Of a stretch of DNA of 53,864 bases, positions 1 to 8,345 are shown in pieces. The first letter of the stretch is position 1, and every line of letters begins with the position of its first letter. Origin of the DNA: Moorena bouillonii PNG (GTDB lineage: Bacteria; Cyanobacteriota; Cyanobacteriia; Cyanobacteriales; Coleofasciculaceae); assembly GCF_001942495.1 (NCBI RefSeq), contig NZ_MKZS01000001.1, positions 2,742,563 to 2,796,426 of the forward strand. Reading direction: 5' to 3'. Below the pieces are notes generated by a model that did not search any database, was not told the origin of the DNA, and saw nothing but the letters and a program-made list of their open reading frames with translations. The translations under genes and the position numbers were made by a program.

Positions 1-50
1 TCTTACCTCTTACCTCTTACCTGCTCCCTGCTCCCTGCTCCCTGCTCCCT
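1..50. repeat. Heptanucleotide tandem repeats at window edge
   Basis: Runs of TCTTACC-type and CTGCTCC-type heptads. The sequence after them (about 51-105) is the approximate inverse of the sequence at 3242-3285, so this is probably the edge of another copy of the repeat-bearing element seen there. Short tandemly repeated heptamers (STRR) are an established feature of filamentous cyanobacterial genomes. Confidence 0.85.
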
Positions 51-148
51 AAAAACCCATAAATTTGCACCTAATTGAATTGCAAACCGCTGTATTAGCT
101 TAATCAAGTAAAACGTCAATTTTTGTAATTTTACCAACCAATTTATGT

Positions 149-598
149 ATGGAAATGGAAACAAGATTGGAACTAAATAAAGTTGAACCAGCAGCTTATC
201 TAGCCATGAATTATTTGGAAAAATATGTGAATAAAAGTGGGTTAGATAAAACACTGATAAAGTTGATAAAAATTCGTGCTTCTCAACTGAACAAATGTGC
301 GTTTTGTATCGATCTGCATACAAAAGAAGCCAGAAGTAATGGAGAAACAGAACAACGAATTTATGCCCTAAATGCTTGGAAAGAAGCGCCATTTTTTAGC
401 CCGGAAGAGCGGGCTGTATTAGAGCTAACTGAAGCAGTGACTCTGATTTCAGAGAATCAGGTCTCGAATTCAGTTTATGAAGAGGTAAGTCGCTATTTTT
501 CGGAAACCGACATAGCTAAACTTTTGATGGCTATTGTGACTATCAATGCTTGGAATCGTATTGCTATTACTACAAAAATGATTCCAGGTACTTATTAG
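149..598 (+). CDS. AhpD-like / carboxymuconolactone decarboxylase family protein
   Basis: This 149-residue protein carries the CxxC-x3-H signature of the AhpD/CMD fold (C50, C53, H57, in the stretch NKCAFCIDLH). In AhpD that motif is the thiol-reducing active site that supports peroxide detoxification. The length and all-helical composition fit single-domain 'peroxidase-related' family members. It starts at an ATG with no strong ribosome binding site. It lies upstream of and in the same direction as a PobA-like hydroxylase, but 205 bp of repeats separate them, so co-transcription is uncertain. The family call is firm; the substrate is unknown. A role in clearing peroxide or aromatic intermediates from the neighbouring monooxygenase is inference. 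Confidence 0.85.
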   Translation: MEMETRLELNKVEPAAYLAMNYLEKYVNKSGLDKTLIKLIKIRASQLNKCAFCIDLHTKEARSNGETEQRIYALNAWKEAPFFSPEERAVLELTEAVTLISENQVSNSVYEEVSRYFSETDIAKLLMAIVTINAWNRIAITTKMIPGTY

Positions 599-803
599 AG
601 GGTCGTAAGCTATCAGCTATCAGCTATCAGCTATCAGCTATTAGCTATTAGCAAAAGGCCAAAGAAGTTTATTTTAAGCTGTTCGCGTAGCGTGAGCTTT
701 TAGCTCACCGCTGACTGCTGACCGCTGACTGCTTACAGAGGCTGTTTGTCAATAAAATGTGCTTTCTTGTTATTCAAATCTAACTAAAGAGGTAGCTTAA
801 ACC
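599..803. repeat. STRR-rich spacer
   Basis: Contains tandem CTATCAG and ATTAGCT heptads (about 609-652), a palindromic module resembling the GCGTAGCGTGAGC repeats found elsewhere in the window, and GACTGCT/GACCGCT heptads (about 707-735). No gene is seen. The last 20 bases hold the AGAGG ribosome binding site of the next gene. Confidence 0.8.
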
Positions 804-2006
804 ATGACTAATAGTACAGCATTGAAAACATCAGTTTGTATTTTAGGTTCAGGTCCAGCTGGGATTGTAGTTGGTAATATCCTGCTACAAAATGGAATTG
901 ATTGTATCATTGCGGATAGATACAACCGCGAAGAAATATATACGAAGGCGCGGGCCGGTGTGCTGGAAAGCACCACAGTTGACCTACTCAAAAAACATGG
1001 TCTAGCGGATACAATTCTCCAAAATGGCTATACCCATGATACCTGTGAATTTCGTTACCCTGATTACAGCGTTGTCTTTGATTACGGAAAGTTAGCTGAT
1101 GGGGATGTCCATTACATTTATCCCCAAAGCGATCTCAATGACGATCTGATTCAAAGATATCTGGATGCAGGTGGTAAGTTATTGTTACGCCATGAAGGGA
1201 AAAAAATTACTCAAACCGATGACGGCGTCATTGTTGAGTGTTACGATAAAGATGGTGACACCACCATCACGATTCATGCTGATTTTGTAGCAGGGTGTGA
1301 TGGCTATCATGGAATCTCGCGCCAATCAATTCCAGACGGAGCGGTAGACATCTACACAAAACAGCATCCCTACGGCTGGCTGGCAGTTTTAGCTTACGCA
1401 CCACCTTCTGCAACACATGTGATCTATGGCTTGCATCATGATGGCTTTGGAGCTCACATGCCGCGCAATAGCAAGATTTCTCGTTATTACTTACAAGTTC
1501 CACTCCATGATGAGGTTAAAAATTGGCCTGATCAACGTATCTGGAGTACCTTGGCAAAGCGTTTAGCCAAAAAGGAATGGACTTTGAAAGAAGGGGAAAT
1601 CTTTGACAAGCGGATTTTATCCATGCGCAGTTATGTTATGGAACCGTTACAGTACCAACGGTTATTGATAGCTGGTGATGCGGGTCACATTATTACACCT
1701 TGCGGCGGTAAAGGTTTAAATCTGGCGGTACAGGATGCGGGTGTTCTTGGAGAAGTCTTGGTCAGTTACTACCAGGAAAAACGGGATATGTCTTACCTAA
1801 AACGCTACTCGGAAATTCGTTTGCCCTATATTTGGCGTGCTCAAGAATTCTCTTGTTCGATGTTGCATATGCTCCATAAGTCTGAAGACAAGGATGTAGA
1901 GAATGTCCGTTTCTTCAATAAGTTGAGTGAATCGAAATTGAAGCAATTGTCTACATCGGTGACATTTGCTAGAGATTTTGCCAGAAACTATGTTGGTATT
2001 ATCTAG
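804..2006 (+). CDS. pobA: 4-hydroxybenzoate 3-monooxygenase (PobA-type FAD hydroxylase)
   Basis: Flavoprotein aromatic hydroxylase of 400 residues; PobA enzymes are about 390. It would convert 4-hydroxybenzoate to protocatechuate using NAD(P)H, O2 and FAD. Visible motifs are the N-terminal dinucleotide fold (LGSGPAGIVVGN, about residues 13-24), the class A 'DG' motif (GCDGYHGISR, about 164-173) and the FAD-ribityl 'GD' motif (AGDAGHIITPCGGKGLN, about 291-307). An AGAGG site lies 8-12 bases before the ATG. No ring-cleavage genes are visible nearby, so the fate of the product is not explained here. Related class A hydroxylases act on other substrates, so the exact substrate is less certain than the family. 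Confidence 0.87.
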   Translation: MTNSTALKTSVCILGSGPAGIVVGNILLQNGIDCIIADRYNREEIYTKARAGVLESTTVDLLKKHGLADTILQNGYTHDTCEFRYPDYSVVFDYGKLADGDVHYIYPQSDLNDDLIQRYLDAGGKLLLRHEGKKITQTDDGVIVECYDKDGDTTITIHADFVAGCDGYHGISRQSIPDGAVDIYTKQHPYGWLAVLAYAPPSATHVIYGLHHDGFGAHMPRNSKISRYYLQVPLHDEVKNWPDQRIWSTLAKRLAKKEWTLKEGEIFDKRILSMRSYVMEPLQYQRLLIAGDAGHIITPCGGKGLNLAVQDAGVLGEVLVSYYQEKRDMSYLKRYSEIRLPYIWRAQEFSCSMLHMLHKSEDKDVENVRFFNKLSESKLKQLSTSVTFARDFARNYVGII

Positions 2007-2212
2007 CAAAGGGAGTAGGGAGTAGGGAGTAGGGAGTCGGGAATAGGGAATAGGGAGTAGGGAATAGGAAGTCGGGAATAAAATTATCACAATTAATTGA
2101 GGAGCCCTATCTGAGAGGTATACATAATTTTTTTCCTGTCTTGATGAATTGCCTCACTATTATCTCTTCTCTCTTCCCTGTTCCCTGTTCCCTGTTCCCT
2201 ACTCTCTAAAAA
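2007..2212. repeat. Heptad repeats downstream of pobA
   Basis: GGGAGTA/GGGAATA-type heptads at about 2010-2080 and TTCCCTG-type heptads at about 2170-2200 flank an unremarkable 90 bp. No gene is seen. Confidence 0.8.
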
Positions 2213-2220
2213 CATGTGCC

Positions 2221-2355
2221 GGGTGCATCTCATTAAAGTTGTTTGACAAGGTGGTGCGTTACGGGGCGGGCTGTCTAAACCCTGGCGCTTGAGCGGAAAA
2301 TGATGCCCCCCCTAACACACCCTACGCAACTTTTTTACAAATATGAGATGCACCC
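2221..2355. mobile_element. 135-bp MITE with 13-bp TIRs and 8-bp target duplication
   Basis: Perfect 13-bp terminal inverted repeats (GGGTGCATCTCAT at 2221-2233, its reverse complement at 2343-2355) enclose 109 bp of non-coding DNA. The 8-bp sequence CATGTGCC directly flanks both ends (2213-2220 and 2356-2363), which is a perfect target-site duplication. This is the structure of a non-autonomous transposon. The parent insertion sequence is not in the window. It sits just upstream of the DUF3050 gene and may affect its promoter. Confidence 0.85.
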
Positions 2356-2407
2356 CATGTGCCTCACCCAATTAAAAAAACTCTACAGGTTATTAAGGAG
2401 ACCAATC

Positions 2408-3238
2408 ATGAAGATTATCGAAATGCAAAATTATAAGAGTTTCGACTATTACGCTCAGCTGGAAGAACAACTTAAACCAAGCCGTATGGCTCTGATCAAT
2501 CACCCCCTTTACCAACAGTTAAATGACTTGGTATCTCTACAGATATTTATGGAGTCTCACGTGTTTGCTGTTTGGGATTTCATGTCTCTCATTAAGACTC
2601 TTCAACACCGAGTTACTTGCTTGGATGTACCTTGGGTGCCACCGACAGATATTAATTCTGCCAGGATGGTCAATGAGATTGTTTTAGCTGAAGAGACTGA
2701 TGAAGTCTCACCAGGAAATTACATCAGTCACTATGATCTCTATATGGTGGCCATGACAGAGATTGGGGCTGATACTAATCCAATTAAAACGTTTATATCT
2801 TCTCTTAGAAAAGGTATTCCAGCTGACCAAACTATAGCCTCTATTTCGATACCTGAATTAACCAAAACGTTTGTGAAATTTACCTTGGAAACTACGACTA
2901 AGTCAACCCATGAAGTAGCTGCAGCTTTTCTACTTGGTCGAGAAGATATCATTCCTGCTATGTTTAGACAGGTTATTGCTACTTTAGATAGTCTTTATGG
3001 ATTTACTTGGGATTCTTTGCGTCTCTATCTAGACAGGCATAATTTTCTGGATGAGGATCAGCATGTTCCCATGGGTAAAAAACTCTTAAAAAATCTTTGT
3101 GGTGATGATCCTGTGAAGTGGGAGCAAGCTTTCAATTCTGCTGAGAATGCTCTCAAAGCACGCTATGCTCTATGGGATGGTGTAGCTGAGTTGATTCAGA
3201 TCAACAAAGAGAATGATATAGCGCTGCTTGAGGTGTAA
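2408..3238 (+). CDS. DUF3050 family protein (haem-oxygenase-like fold, possible diiron oxidase)
   Basis: The 276-residue protein has the conserved blocks of DUF3050: NHPLYQQL near residue 31, FMESHVFAVWDFMSL near 47, EETDE, SHYDLYM, HEVAAAFLLGRED, and DRHNFLDEDQHVPMG near 208. The spaced His/Glu/Asp residues fit the haem-oxygenase-like all-helical fold, many members of which are diiron oxidases. I chose the ATG at 2408 over an upstream frame-open ATG at 2300 because AAGGAG lies 7 bases before it and the upstream extension is MITE sequence. It is bracketed by inverted MITE copies (2221-2264 and 3407-3450). The family assignment is good; the reaction is unknown. Confidence 0.8.
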   Translation: MKIIEMQNYKSFDYYAQLEEQLKPSRMALINHPLYQQLNDLVSLQIFMESHVFAVWDFMSLIKTLQHRVTCLDVPWVPPTDINSARMVNEIVLAEETDEVSPGNYISHYDLYMVAMTEIGADTNPIKTFISSLRKGIPADQTIASISIPELTKTFVKFTLETTTKSTHEVAAAFLLGREDIIPAMFRQVIATLDSLYGFTWDSLRLYLDRHNFLDEDQHVPMGKKLLKNLCGDDPVKWEQAFNSAENALKARYALWDGVAELIQINKENDIALLEV

Positions 3239-3241
3239 TAC

Positions 3242-3340
3242 GGCGGTTTGCAATTTAGTTAGGTACAAAGTTCTGGGTTTTTAGGGAACAGGGAACAGGG
3301 AACAGGGAACAGGGAAAACAATCCTGTGTACCTAATAGAA
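3242..3340. repeat. GGGAACA heptad array inside a short inverted repeat
   Basis: About five GGGAACA heptads (3284-3315) are bounded by TTAGGTACA (3259-3267) and its inverse TGTACCTAA (3327-3335). The same ending class, xxAGGTACA, bounds the heptad arrays at 19513-19692, 40027-40146 and 52428-52587. Confidence 0.75.
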
Positions 3341-3406
3341 AATTTTCCTAGTGGTGCTTCAGGGGGGCCTTCATTTTTCGCCTCGTAGTCAGGGTTATGT
3401 TGCTGA

Positions 3407-3450
3407 CCGTAACGCACCACCGTGTCAAACAGCAAAAATGAGATGCACCC
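3407..3450. mobile_element. Partial second copy of the 2221 MITE, inverted
   Basis: The reverse complement of this 44-bp stretch matches 2221-2264 at about 38-39 positions, including the perfect 13-bp TIR at 3438-3450. The opposite TIR is not visible, so the copy is truncated. With the intact MITE it brackets the DUF3050 gene in inverted orientation. The remaining bases to 3667 are AT-rich leader of lysC with no feature I can support. Confidence 0.7.
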
Positions 3451-3667
3451 ACTTCGGATCAGGGAAAGGGTAATCGAAATTTCGTAGTCTTATAGGGCTC
3501 AATCGCTCTTTCATACTGTTCCCTTGTCCGAAGTTTTATGTTACTTGTTTATAGTAATATTTTTTTCAGATTAAATCTTTCGATTATCCATTAGAAAAGC
3601 AATAAAAAAAACAAATTAATTGTAAATTTAAATCAATTTAAAACGATACTTTATCTGAGGCTATATA

Positions 3668-5551
3668 ATGCTAATCATCCAAAAGTATGGTGGGACGTCG
3701 GTTGGGTCAGTTGAAAGAATTAAAGCAGTTGCCCGGCGGGTGAAGCAAACAGTCCAAAATAATAATACTGTGGTGGTAGTGGTTTCGGCGATGGGTAAAA
3801 CCACTGATGACTTGCTCAGTTTATCGAAGGCAGTCTCGACTAATCCCAGTGCTCGGGAGATGGATATGCTTCTGTCTACTGGAGAACAAGTATCAATTGC
3901 TTTGCTGAGTATGGCATTGCAGGAATTGGGACAACCGGCTATTTCTTTAACTGGGGCACAAGTAGGAATTATTACTGATGCTGAACACGGTCGTGCCAGA
4001 ATTTGGGAAATTCAGCCAAAGCGAATTAAGCACTATCTTAATCAAGGAACAGTGGTAGTTGTAGCTGGATTTCAGGGTATGAGCAGTGGTGATAACTTTG
4101 AAATTACTACTCTAGGACGTGGCGGTTCAGATATATCAGCTGTGGCGTTAGGGGCTGCCTTAAAAGCAAATTTGTGCGAAATTTATACTGATGTTCCAGG
4201 CATTTTTACAACTGATCCTCGGATTGTACCAGAGGCACAATTAATCCCAGAAATTACTTGTGATGAAATGCTAGAGTTAGCGAGTTTAGGGGCAAAGGTG
4301 CTACATCCTAGGGCGGTAGAGATTGCTCGTAATTATGGGGTACCTTTGGTTGTACGTTCAAGCTGGAACAATGCACCAGGAACTAGGATAATTTCTCCGA
4401 TGCCTAAACCTCGTTCTCTGAAAGGGTTGGAAATTAACAAGGCAGTATATGGAGTGGAATTGGAGACAAATCAAGTAAAAGTAGCCCGATGGCAAGGGCG
4501 GGATCGTTTAGGGGTAGCGGCAGGGTTATTTGATGAAATTGCTCGTGACAATCTCGATGTTAATCTGATGATTCAGTCAATTCAGGAGGACGATGGTAAA
4601 GATATTGCGTTGACCGTAGTGAACAGAGGTTTTGAACAAGGTGAGACTTTAGGAGCTGCAGCAAGTGAAACTAAACTCAAAGAGTTGATTACTTCTGCTT
4701 TATACAGGGATCCTTGGCAAGGGTCACAAGAGGTAGAAATGATGGTAGAGCAGAATATGGCAACAGTGGCAATTACTGGAACTGGTATGATTGGACGTCC
4801 TGGGGTTGCAGCTAAAATGTTTTCTACTCTAGCAGAGGCGGGAGTTAATATTGAGATGATTTCTACCTCTGAGTTGAAGATCACCTGTGTGATTAATGCT
4901 GAGGTATGCGATCGCGCTGTTGCTGCTTTGTGTCAGGCTTTTGAAATTGATCGTTCTGTAGTGCTCGGAGCTGATTCAATTCAGGAGTTTTCTACCGGTT
5001 CAAGCCCATCCCCAGTATGCGGTGCTGTGGTTGATCTCAACCAAGCTTGTATCACAATTCGCCATGTCAGAGATCAAGCGGGAATGGCAGCAAAAGTCTT
5101 TGGACGACTGGCACAAGAAAATATTAGTGTTGATATGATTATTCAGTCTCAACGCTGTCATAGCTTTAATGATATCCCCAGCTGTGATATTGCGTTTACG
5201 GTGGCTCAAGCTGATGCTGAAGCAGCATCCATGGCTTTAAAAGCGTTAGCACTAAGTATTGGTTGTGGGGAAATTCTAGTGGATACAGAAATCGCTAAAG
5301 TTAGTCTAGTTGGGGGTGGTATGGTGGCACAACCAGGGGTTGTTGCTCAGTTTTTTGAGGCATTAGCACAACAGCAAATAACTATTCAGATGATTACAAG
5401 TTCGGACACTAAAATTAGTTGTGTGGTTGCTCAAGAAGAAGGAGTTAAGGCTTTAAATGCGGTGCATAAGGGGAGCATCCCGGTGCTTAAAAACTATGCC
5501 CAAACCCCCAAGGGTTTGGCTACACCAGCAAAGCATAGCTACGCAGGCTAA
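3668..5551 (+). CDS. lysC: Aspartate kinase with duplicated ACT domains
   Basis: Aspartokinase phosphorylates L-aspartate in the first step toward lysine, threonine, methionine and diaminopimelate. The amino-acid kinase domain fills about residues 1-240 (opening KYGGTSVG, GRGGSD near 155, and a TDVPGIFTTDPR-like nucleotide loop near 174). Two ACT-pair modules follow: GRDRLGVAAGLFDEIA near 276, VAITGTGMIGRPGVAAKMF near 370, IRHVRDQAGMAAKVFG near 463 and VSLVGGGMVAQPGVVAQFF near 545. This four-ACT layout of about 600 residues is typical of cyanobacterial aspartate kinases and implies allosteric feedback by end products. It is followed 83 bp later by a GST gene in the same direction. Confidence 0.95.
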   Translation: MLIIQKYGGTSVGSVERIKAVARRVKQTVQNNNTVVVVVSAMGKTTDDLLSLSKAVSTNPSAREMDMLLSTGEQVSIALLSMALQELGQPAISLTGAQVGIITDAEHGRARIWEIQPKRIKHYLNQGTVVVVAGFQGMSSGDNFEITTLGRGGSDISAVALGAALKANLCEIYTDVPGIFTTDPRIVPEAQLIPEITCDEMLELASLGAKVLHPRAVEIARNYGVPLVVRSSWNNAPGTRIISPMPKPRSLKGLEINKAVYGVELETNQVKVARWQGRDRLGVAAGLFDEIARDNLDVNLMIQSIQEDDGKDIALTVVNRGFEQGETLGAAASETKLKELITSALYRDPWQGSQEVEMMVEQNMATVAITGTGMIGRPGVAAKMFSTLAEAGVNIEMISTSELKITCVINAEVCDRAVAALCQAFEIDRSVVLGADSIQEFSTGSSPSPVCGAVVDLNQACITIRHVRDQAGMAAKVFGRLAQENISVDMIIQSQRCHSFNDIPSCDIAFTVAQADAEAASMALKALALSIGCGEILVDTEIAKVSLVGGGMVAQPGVVAQFFEALAQQQITIQMITSSDTKISCVVAQEEGVKALNAVHKGSIPVLKNYAQTPKGLATPAKHSYAG

Positions 5552-5634
5552 TAAGTAAGCTAATAAATCCGGCACAATTAAAGCTGACGGCTAAATACTG
5601 ACAAAAATTAGGCAAAAATCAGGAGAAGACAATT

Positions 5635-6228
5635 ATGATAAAACTTTATGATTACCAGCTATCTGGCAATTGCTACAAAGTGCGGCTAATGCTTTCACTA
5701 CTTGGGTTAGAACACGAGACTGTCTGGGTTGATCTGGACAATGGTCAACACAAATCTCCAGAGTTTCTGGAATTGAATTCCTTTGGACAAGTGCCAGTTC
5801 TCACCGATGGAGATTTAATCTTTCAGGATGCCCAAGCTATTTTAGTATATCTAGCACGGCGCTATGGTAGCGAAGACTGGCTGCCTTTGGAGCCTGAAGC
5901 CATGAGTCGAGTGATGCGCTGGTTATCTACAACTGCAGGAGAGATTCGCCAGGGTCCAGAGTTTGCTAGACTTTATTACAAGTTTAATGTAAAAAGCGTT
6001 AACATCGAGGTCGCAACACAAAAGTCGGAAACTATCCTGACACTGCTCGACAACCACCTCAGTGATCGGGAATGGCTGGAACTGGGTCACCCCACAATTG
6101 CCGATATTGCTTGCTTCCCCTATGTTAGTCTATCACCAGACGCCAAGATTTCGCTAGATGCTTACCCCAATGTGATGTCTTGGATGGAGCGGATTAAGCA
6201 ATTATCAGGCTACATTGCGATCGCATAA
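5635..6228 (+). CDS. Glutathione S-transferase family protein
   Basis: A 197-residue cytosolic GST-fold protein. The N-terminal thioredoxin-like half (residues 1-78) includes the SGNCYKVRLMLSLLGLEHE start, the cis-Pro motif GQVPVL and the DAQAILVYLARRYG motif that contacts the glutathione gamma-glutamyl group. A helical C-terminal half follows, with the TIADIACFPYV motif near 155. AGGAG precedes the ATG by about 9 bases. Such proteins conjugate or reduce electrophiles with glutathione; the substrate cannot be read from sequence. It may be co-transcribed with lysC. Confidence 0.88.
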   Translation: MIKLYDYQLSGNCYKVRLMLSLLGLEHETVWVDLDNGQHKSPEFLELNSFGQVPVLTDGDLIFQDAQAILVYLARRYGSEDWLPLEPEAMSRVMRWLSTTAGEIRQGPEFARLYYKFNVKSVNIEVATQKSETILTLLDNHLSDREWLELGHPTIADIACFPYVSLSPDAKISLDAYPNVMSWMERIKQLSGYIAIA

Positions 6229-6264
6229 TTTCGGGCATTGCTGAATCTTCGAATTAATATGAGT

Positions 6265-6353
6265 GGGGTGGGCATCCTGCCCGCCCGAAAATTGAAACGG
6301 GCAAGATGCCCGTTCCACCAAGATGCCCGTTCCACCAAGATGCCCATTCCACA
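6265..6353. repeat. AAGATGCCCGTTCCACC tandem repeats
   Basis: Three copies of a roughly 18-bp unit follow a GGCATCCTGCCCGCCCG module that is partly its inverse. No gene is seen in 6229-6493. Confidence 0.75.
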
Positions 6354-6430
6354 AAACTATTAAAATCATTCGATTATTAAGCAACGCATAATTTCCTCCC
6401 CACCATCAGCCCGTAACTGAATCACGTCGA

Positions 6431-6477
6431 TGGCGCTAGGGTTATCCTTTTCAGGTAGTATGCTGAGTCTAGCGCCA
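6431..6477 (-). terminator. Possible terminator of the Crp-family gene
   Basis: A 9-bp inverted repeat (TGGCGCTAG at 6431-6439, CTAGCGCCA at 6469-6477) with a 29-base loop lies 17 bases beyond the stop codon of the minus-strand regulator. There is no T-run, so factor-independent termination is uncertain. Confidence 0.35.
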
Positions 6478-6493
6478 TTAATAGTATTTTCAA

Positions 6494-7105
6494 TTACAAT
6501 TTAGAACAATCGCGCAACACAATACAGTATCGACGAGGACGACTGATTATCCCTTCTTCCTCAAACTGCTTGATCAGCCTGGTGATGGTTACTCGTGTGG
6601 TACCAATCATCTCAGCTAGTTCTTGATGGGTCACTGGTATATCAATAAGTTGCCCACTACAGACGGGACGACCGAACTTCCGGGCTAACCAACTCAAAAA
6701 CTGTTGCAAACGCTGAGAGACTCTTGGGGTTCTAATGATACACAGCAACTCTTCGGTCTGTCGCAGATGGCAAACAATAGCCTCGGATAAGCGGTAAGAC
6801 TGAGACAAAGAGAGACATTGCGCTTTAACCCTAGTCAAACACTCGATTTCGTACGTTTGCAAGTTAGACAAAGATTTCCCCACTACATCCCCAACTCCCC
6901 AATATCCTAATGTAATTACTGTTCCTTCGTCATTCCAGGTCAAGGTTTTCACCACACCCTGTTGAACTACCCATAGTTGATCGGGTTCTAGAGCAATCAA
7001 GTCATGGCGCTTAAAGAGATGAACAGATGGCTTGAACCTAGTGATCACAGGGTTCTGAGTCACTAACGACTGCTCTGATACCTTACCAAATCTGCGAATT
7101 GTCAT
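6494..7105 (-). CDS. Crp/Fnr-family transcriptional regulator
   Basis: This 203-residue protein has a cyclic-nucleotide-binding-type beta roll (about residues 20-115, core IALEPDQLWVVQQGVVKTL) and a C-terminal winged helix (about 150-195, core THQELAEMIGTTRVTITRLIKQFEEEGI). The helix-turn-helix resembles NtcA and other Crp proteins, but the N-terminal half does not look like NtcA, so it is a separate paralogue. No clear cAMP phosphate-binding motif is seen, so the effector is unknown. It is divergently transcribed, with its start 104 bp from the first IsiA-like gene. That layout suggests control of the light-harvesting operon and of itself; this is inference. Confidence 0.85.
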   Translation of the reverse strand: MTIRRFGKVSEQSLVTQNPVITRFKPSVHLFKRHDLIALEPDQLWVVQQGVVKTLTWNDEGTVITLGYWGVGDVVGKSLSNLQTYEIECLTRVKAQCLSLSQSYRLSEAIVCHLRQTEELLCIIRTPRVSQRLQQFLSWLARKFGRPVCSGQLIDIPVTHQELAEMIGTTRVTITRLIKQFEEEGIISRPRRYCIVLRDCSKL

Positions 7106-7209
7106 GATTCTTAATAAAAATAGGTTTCATTTTCCTTAACCAGTAGTGTAAGCTATTCCAAGTAGCTATTGAATATATTTTGCAATAAAAGCCTAGGAGG
7201 TGTAGTATA

Positions 7210-8250
7210 GTGGCAAACATTGCGGAGAGTTCCCGATTAGTAGAGGGAGAGTATGGTTGGTGGGCAGGAAACGCTCGCCTGACGGAGTTATCCGGGAAAT
7301 TATTGGGGGCTCATGTTGCCCATGCTGGTCTAATCGTCTTCTGGGCCGGAGCAATAACCCTGTTTGAACTATCCTGCTTCAATCCTGCCAAACCCATGTA
7401 CGAACAAGGGTTAATCCTGCTGCCCCACTTAGCAGCTCAAGGCTGGGGCGTTGGTGCTGGGGGAGCTATAGTGGATACTTACCCCTACTTTGTGATTGGT
7501 GTTTTGCACCTGATCTCTTCAGCATTTCTCGGCTTTGGTGGTATCTTCCACGCCCTCCGAGGTCCGGAAACTTTGGAAGCCAGGTCTGGCTTCTTTGGGT
7601 ATAGCTGGGCAGATGGGGACAAAATGACCACTATCATTGGCATTCACCTGATTCTACTGGGATTTGGAGCTTTCCTACTGGTGGCTAAAGCTATGGCGTT
7701 TGGGGGGTTGTACGATCCAGCAGTGGAGAATGTGCGAGTCATTAACAACCCTACTCTCAATCCAGCAGTGATTTTCGGTTATCTGTTTGGTACTGTGGGC
7801 AAGAACTGGATTGCTGGAGTGAGTAACCTAGAGGATGTAGTTGGTGGTCATATTTGGGTTGGTCTACTGTGTATTGGCGGTGGCTTTTGGCACATCAAGA
7901 CTCAGCCATCTGAGTGGACGCGGGGTCTTTTTATTTGGTCTGGAGAAGCCTATCTTTCCTACAGCTTGGGCGCTTTGGCGCTGATGGGATTTATCGCCGC
8001 GTACTTCTGCGCTGTTAACACCGTAGTCTACCCAGAAGTTTTTTATGGACCTGCCTTATCGGTTAAGTTGGGTGTTTTCCCCTACTTTGCCGATCCTAAC
8101 TCTAGCTCCCTTTCTTGCCGGAGTTGGTTAGCTAATGCTCACTTCTTCCTTGGGTTTTTCTTCCTCCAAGGGCATATTTGGCATGCTTTGCGAGCAGCTG
8201 GCTTTGATTTTCGCCGGGGTAAGGTAGTAGCTTCAGAAGCTACTACCTAA
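7210..8250 (+). CDS. IsiA/Pcb-family chlorophyll a-binding protein (CP43')
   Basis: The 346-residue six-helix chlorophyll protein of the CP43'/IsiA/Pcb family starts with the family block [32 protein letters not shown]. It keeps the [16 protein letters not shown] and [17 protein letters not shown] helices with chlorophyll-ligand histidines and ends at the last helix, [14 protein letters not shown]. It lacks the large lumenal loop of true CP43, as expected for an antenna protein. Translation starts at GTG; AGGAGG at 7195-7200 fixes this start. It heads a same-strand run with the CP43'-PsaL fusion and possibly isiB. Family members bind chlorophyll around photosystem I or store it, usually under iron limitation. 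Which photosystem it serves is unknown. Confidence 0.92.
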   Translation: MANIAESSRLVEGEYGWWAGNARLTELSGKLLGAHVAHAGLIVFWAGAITLFELSCFNPAKPMYEQGLILLPHLAAQGWGVGAGGAIVDTYPYFVIGVLHLISSAFLGFGGIFHALRGPETLEARSGFFGYSWADGDKMTTIIGIHLILLGFGAFLLVAKAMAFGGLYDPAVENVRVINNPTLNPAVIFGYLFGTVGKNWIAGVSNLEDVVGGHIWVGLLCIGGGFWHIKTQPSEWTRGLFIWSGEAYLSYSLGALALMGFIAAYFCAVNTVVYPEVFYGPALSVKLGVFPYFADPNSSSLSCRSWLANAHFFLGFFFLQGHIWHALRAAGFDFRRGKVVASEATT

Positions 8251-8317
8251 ATTCAGCTTAATGCAATTAATTCTAATAAAGTGTGTATATAATAGCACTT
8301 TATTGACCAAATCAAAA

Positions 8318-8332
8318 TGCAAATAATTCTCA
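8318..8332. promoter_or_regulatory. Possible Fur box upstream of the CP43'-PsaL gene
   Basis: TGCAAATAATTCTCA matches the 7-1-7 Fur consensus TGATAATNATTATCA at 11 of 14 scored positions. It lies just before the AGAGG ribosome binding site of the fusion gene. Iron regulation through Fur is established for isiA in cyanobacteria; this particular site is inference. Confidence 0.35.
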
Positions 8333-8345
8333 AAGAGGTACATCA

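Noticed and set aside
3-392. 129-residue minus-strand frame
   Set aside because: Antisense to the AhpD-like gene and ends in heptad repeat translation.
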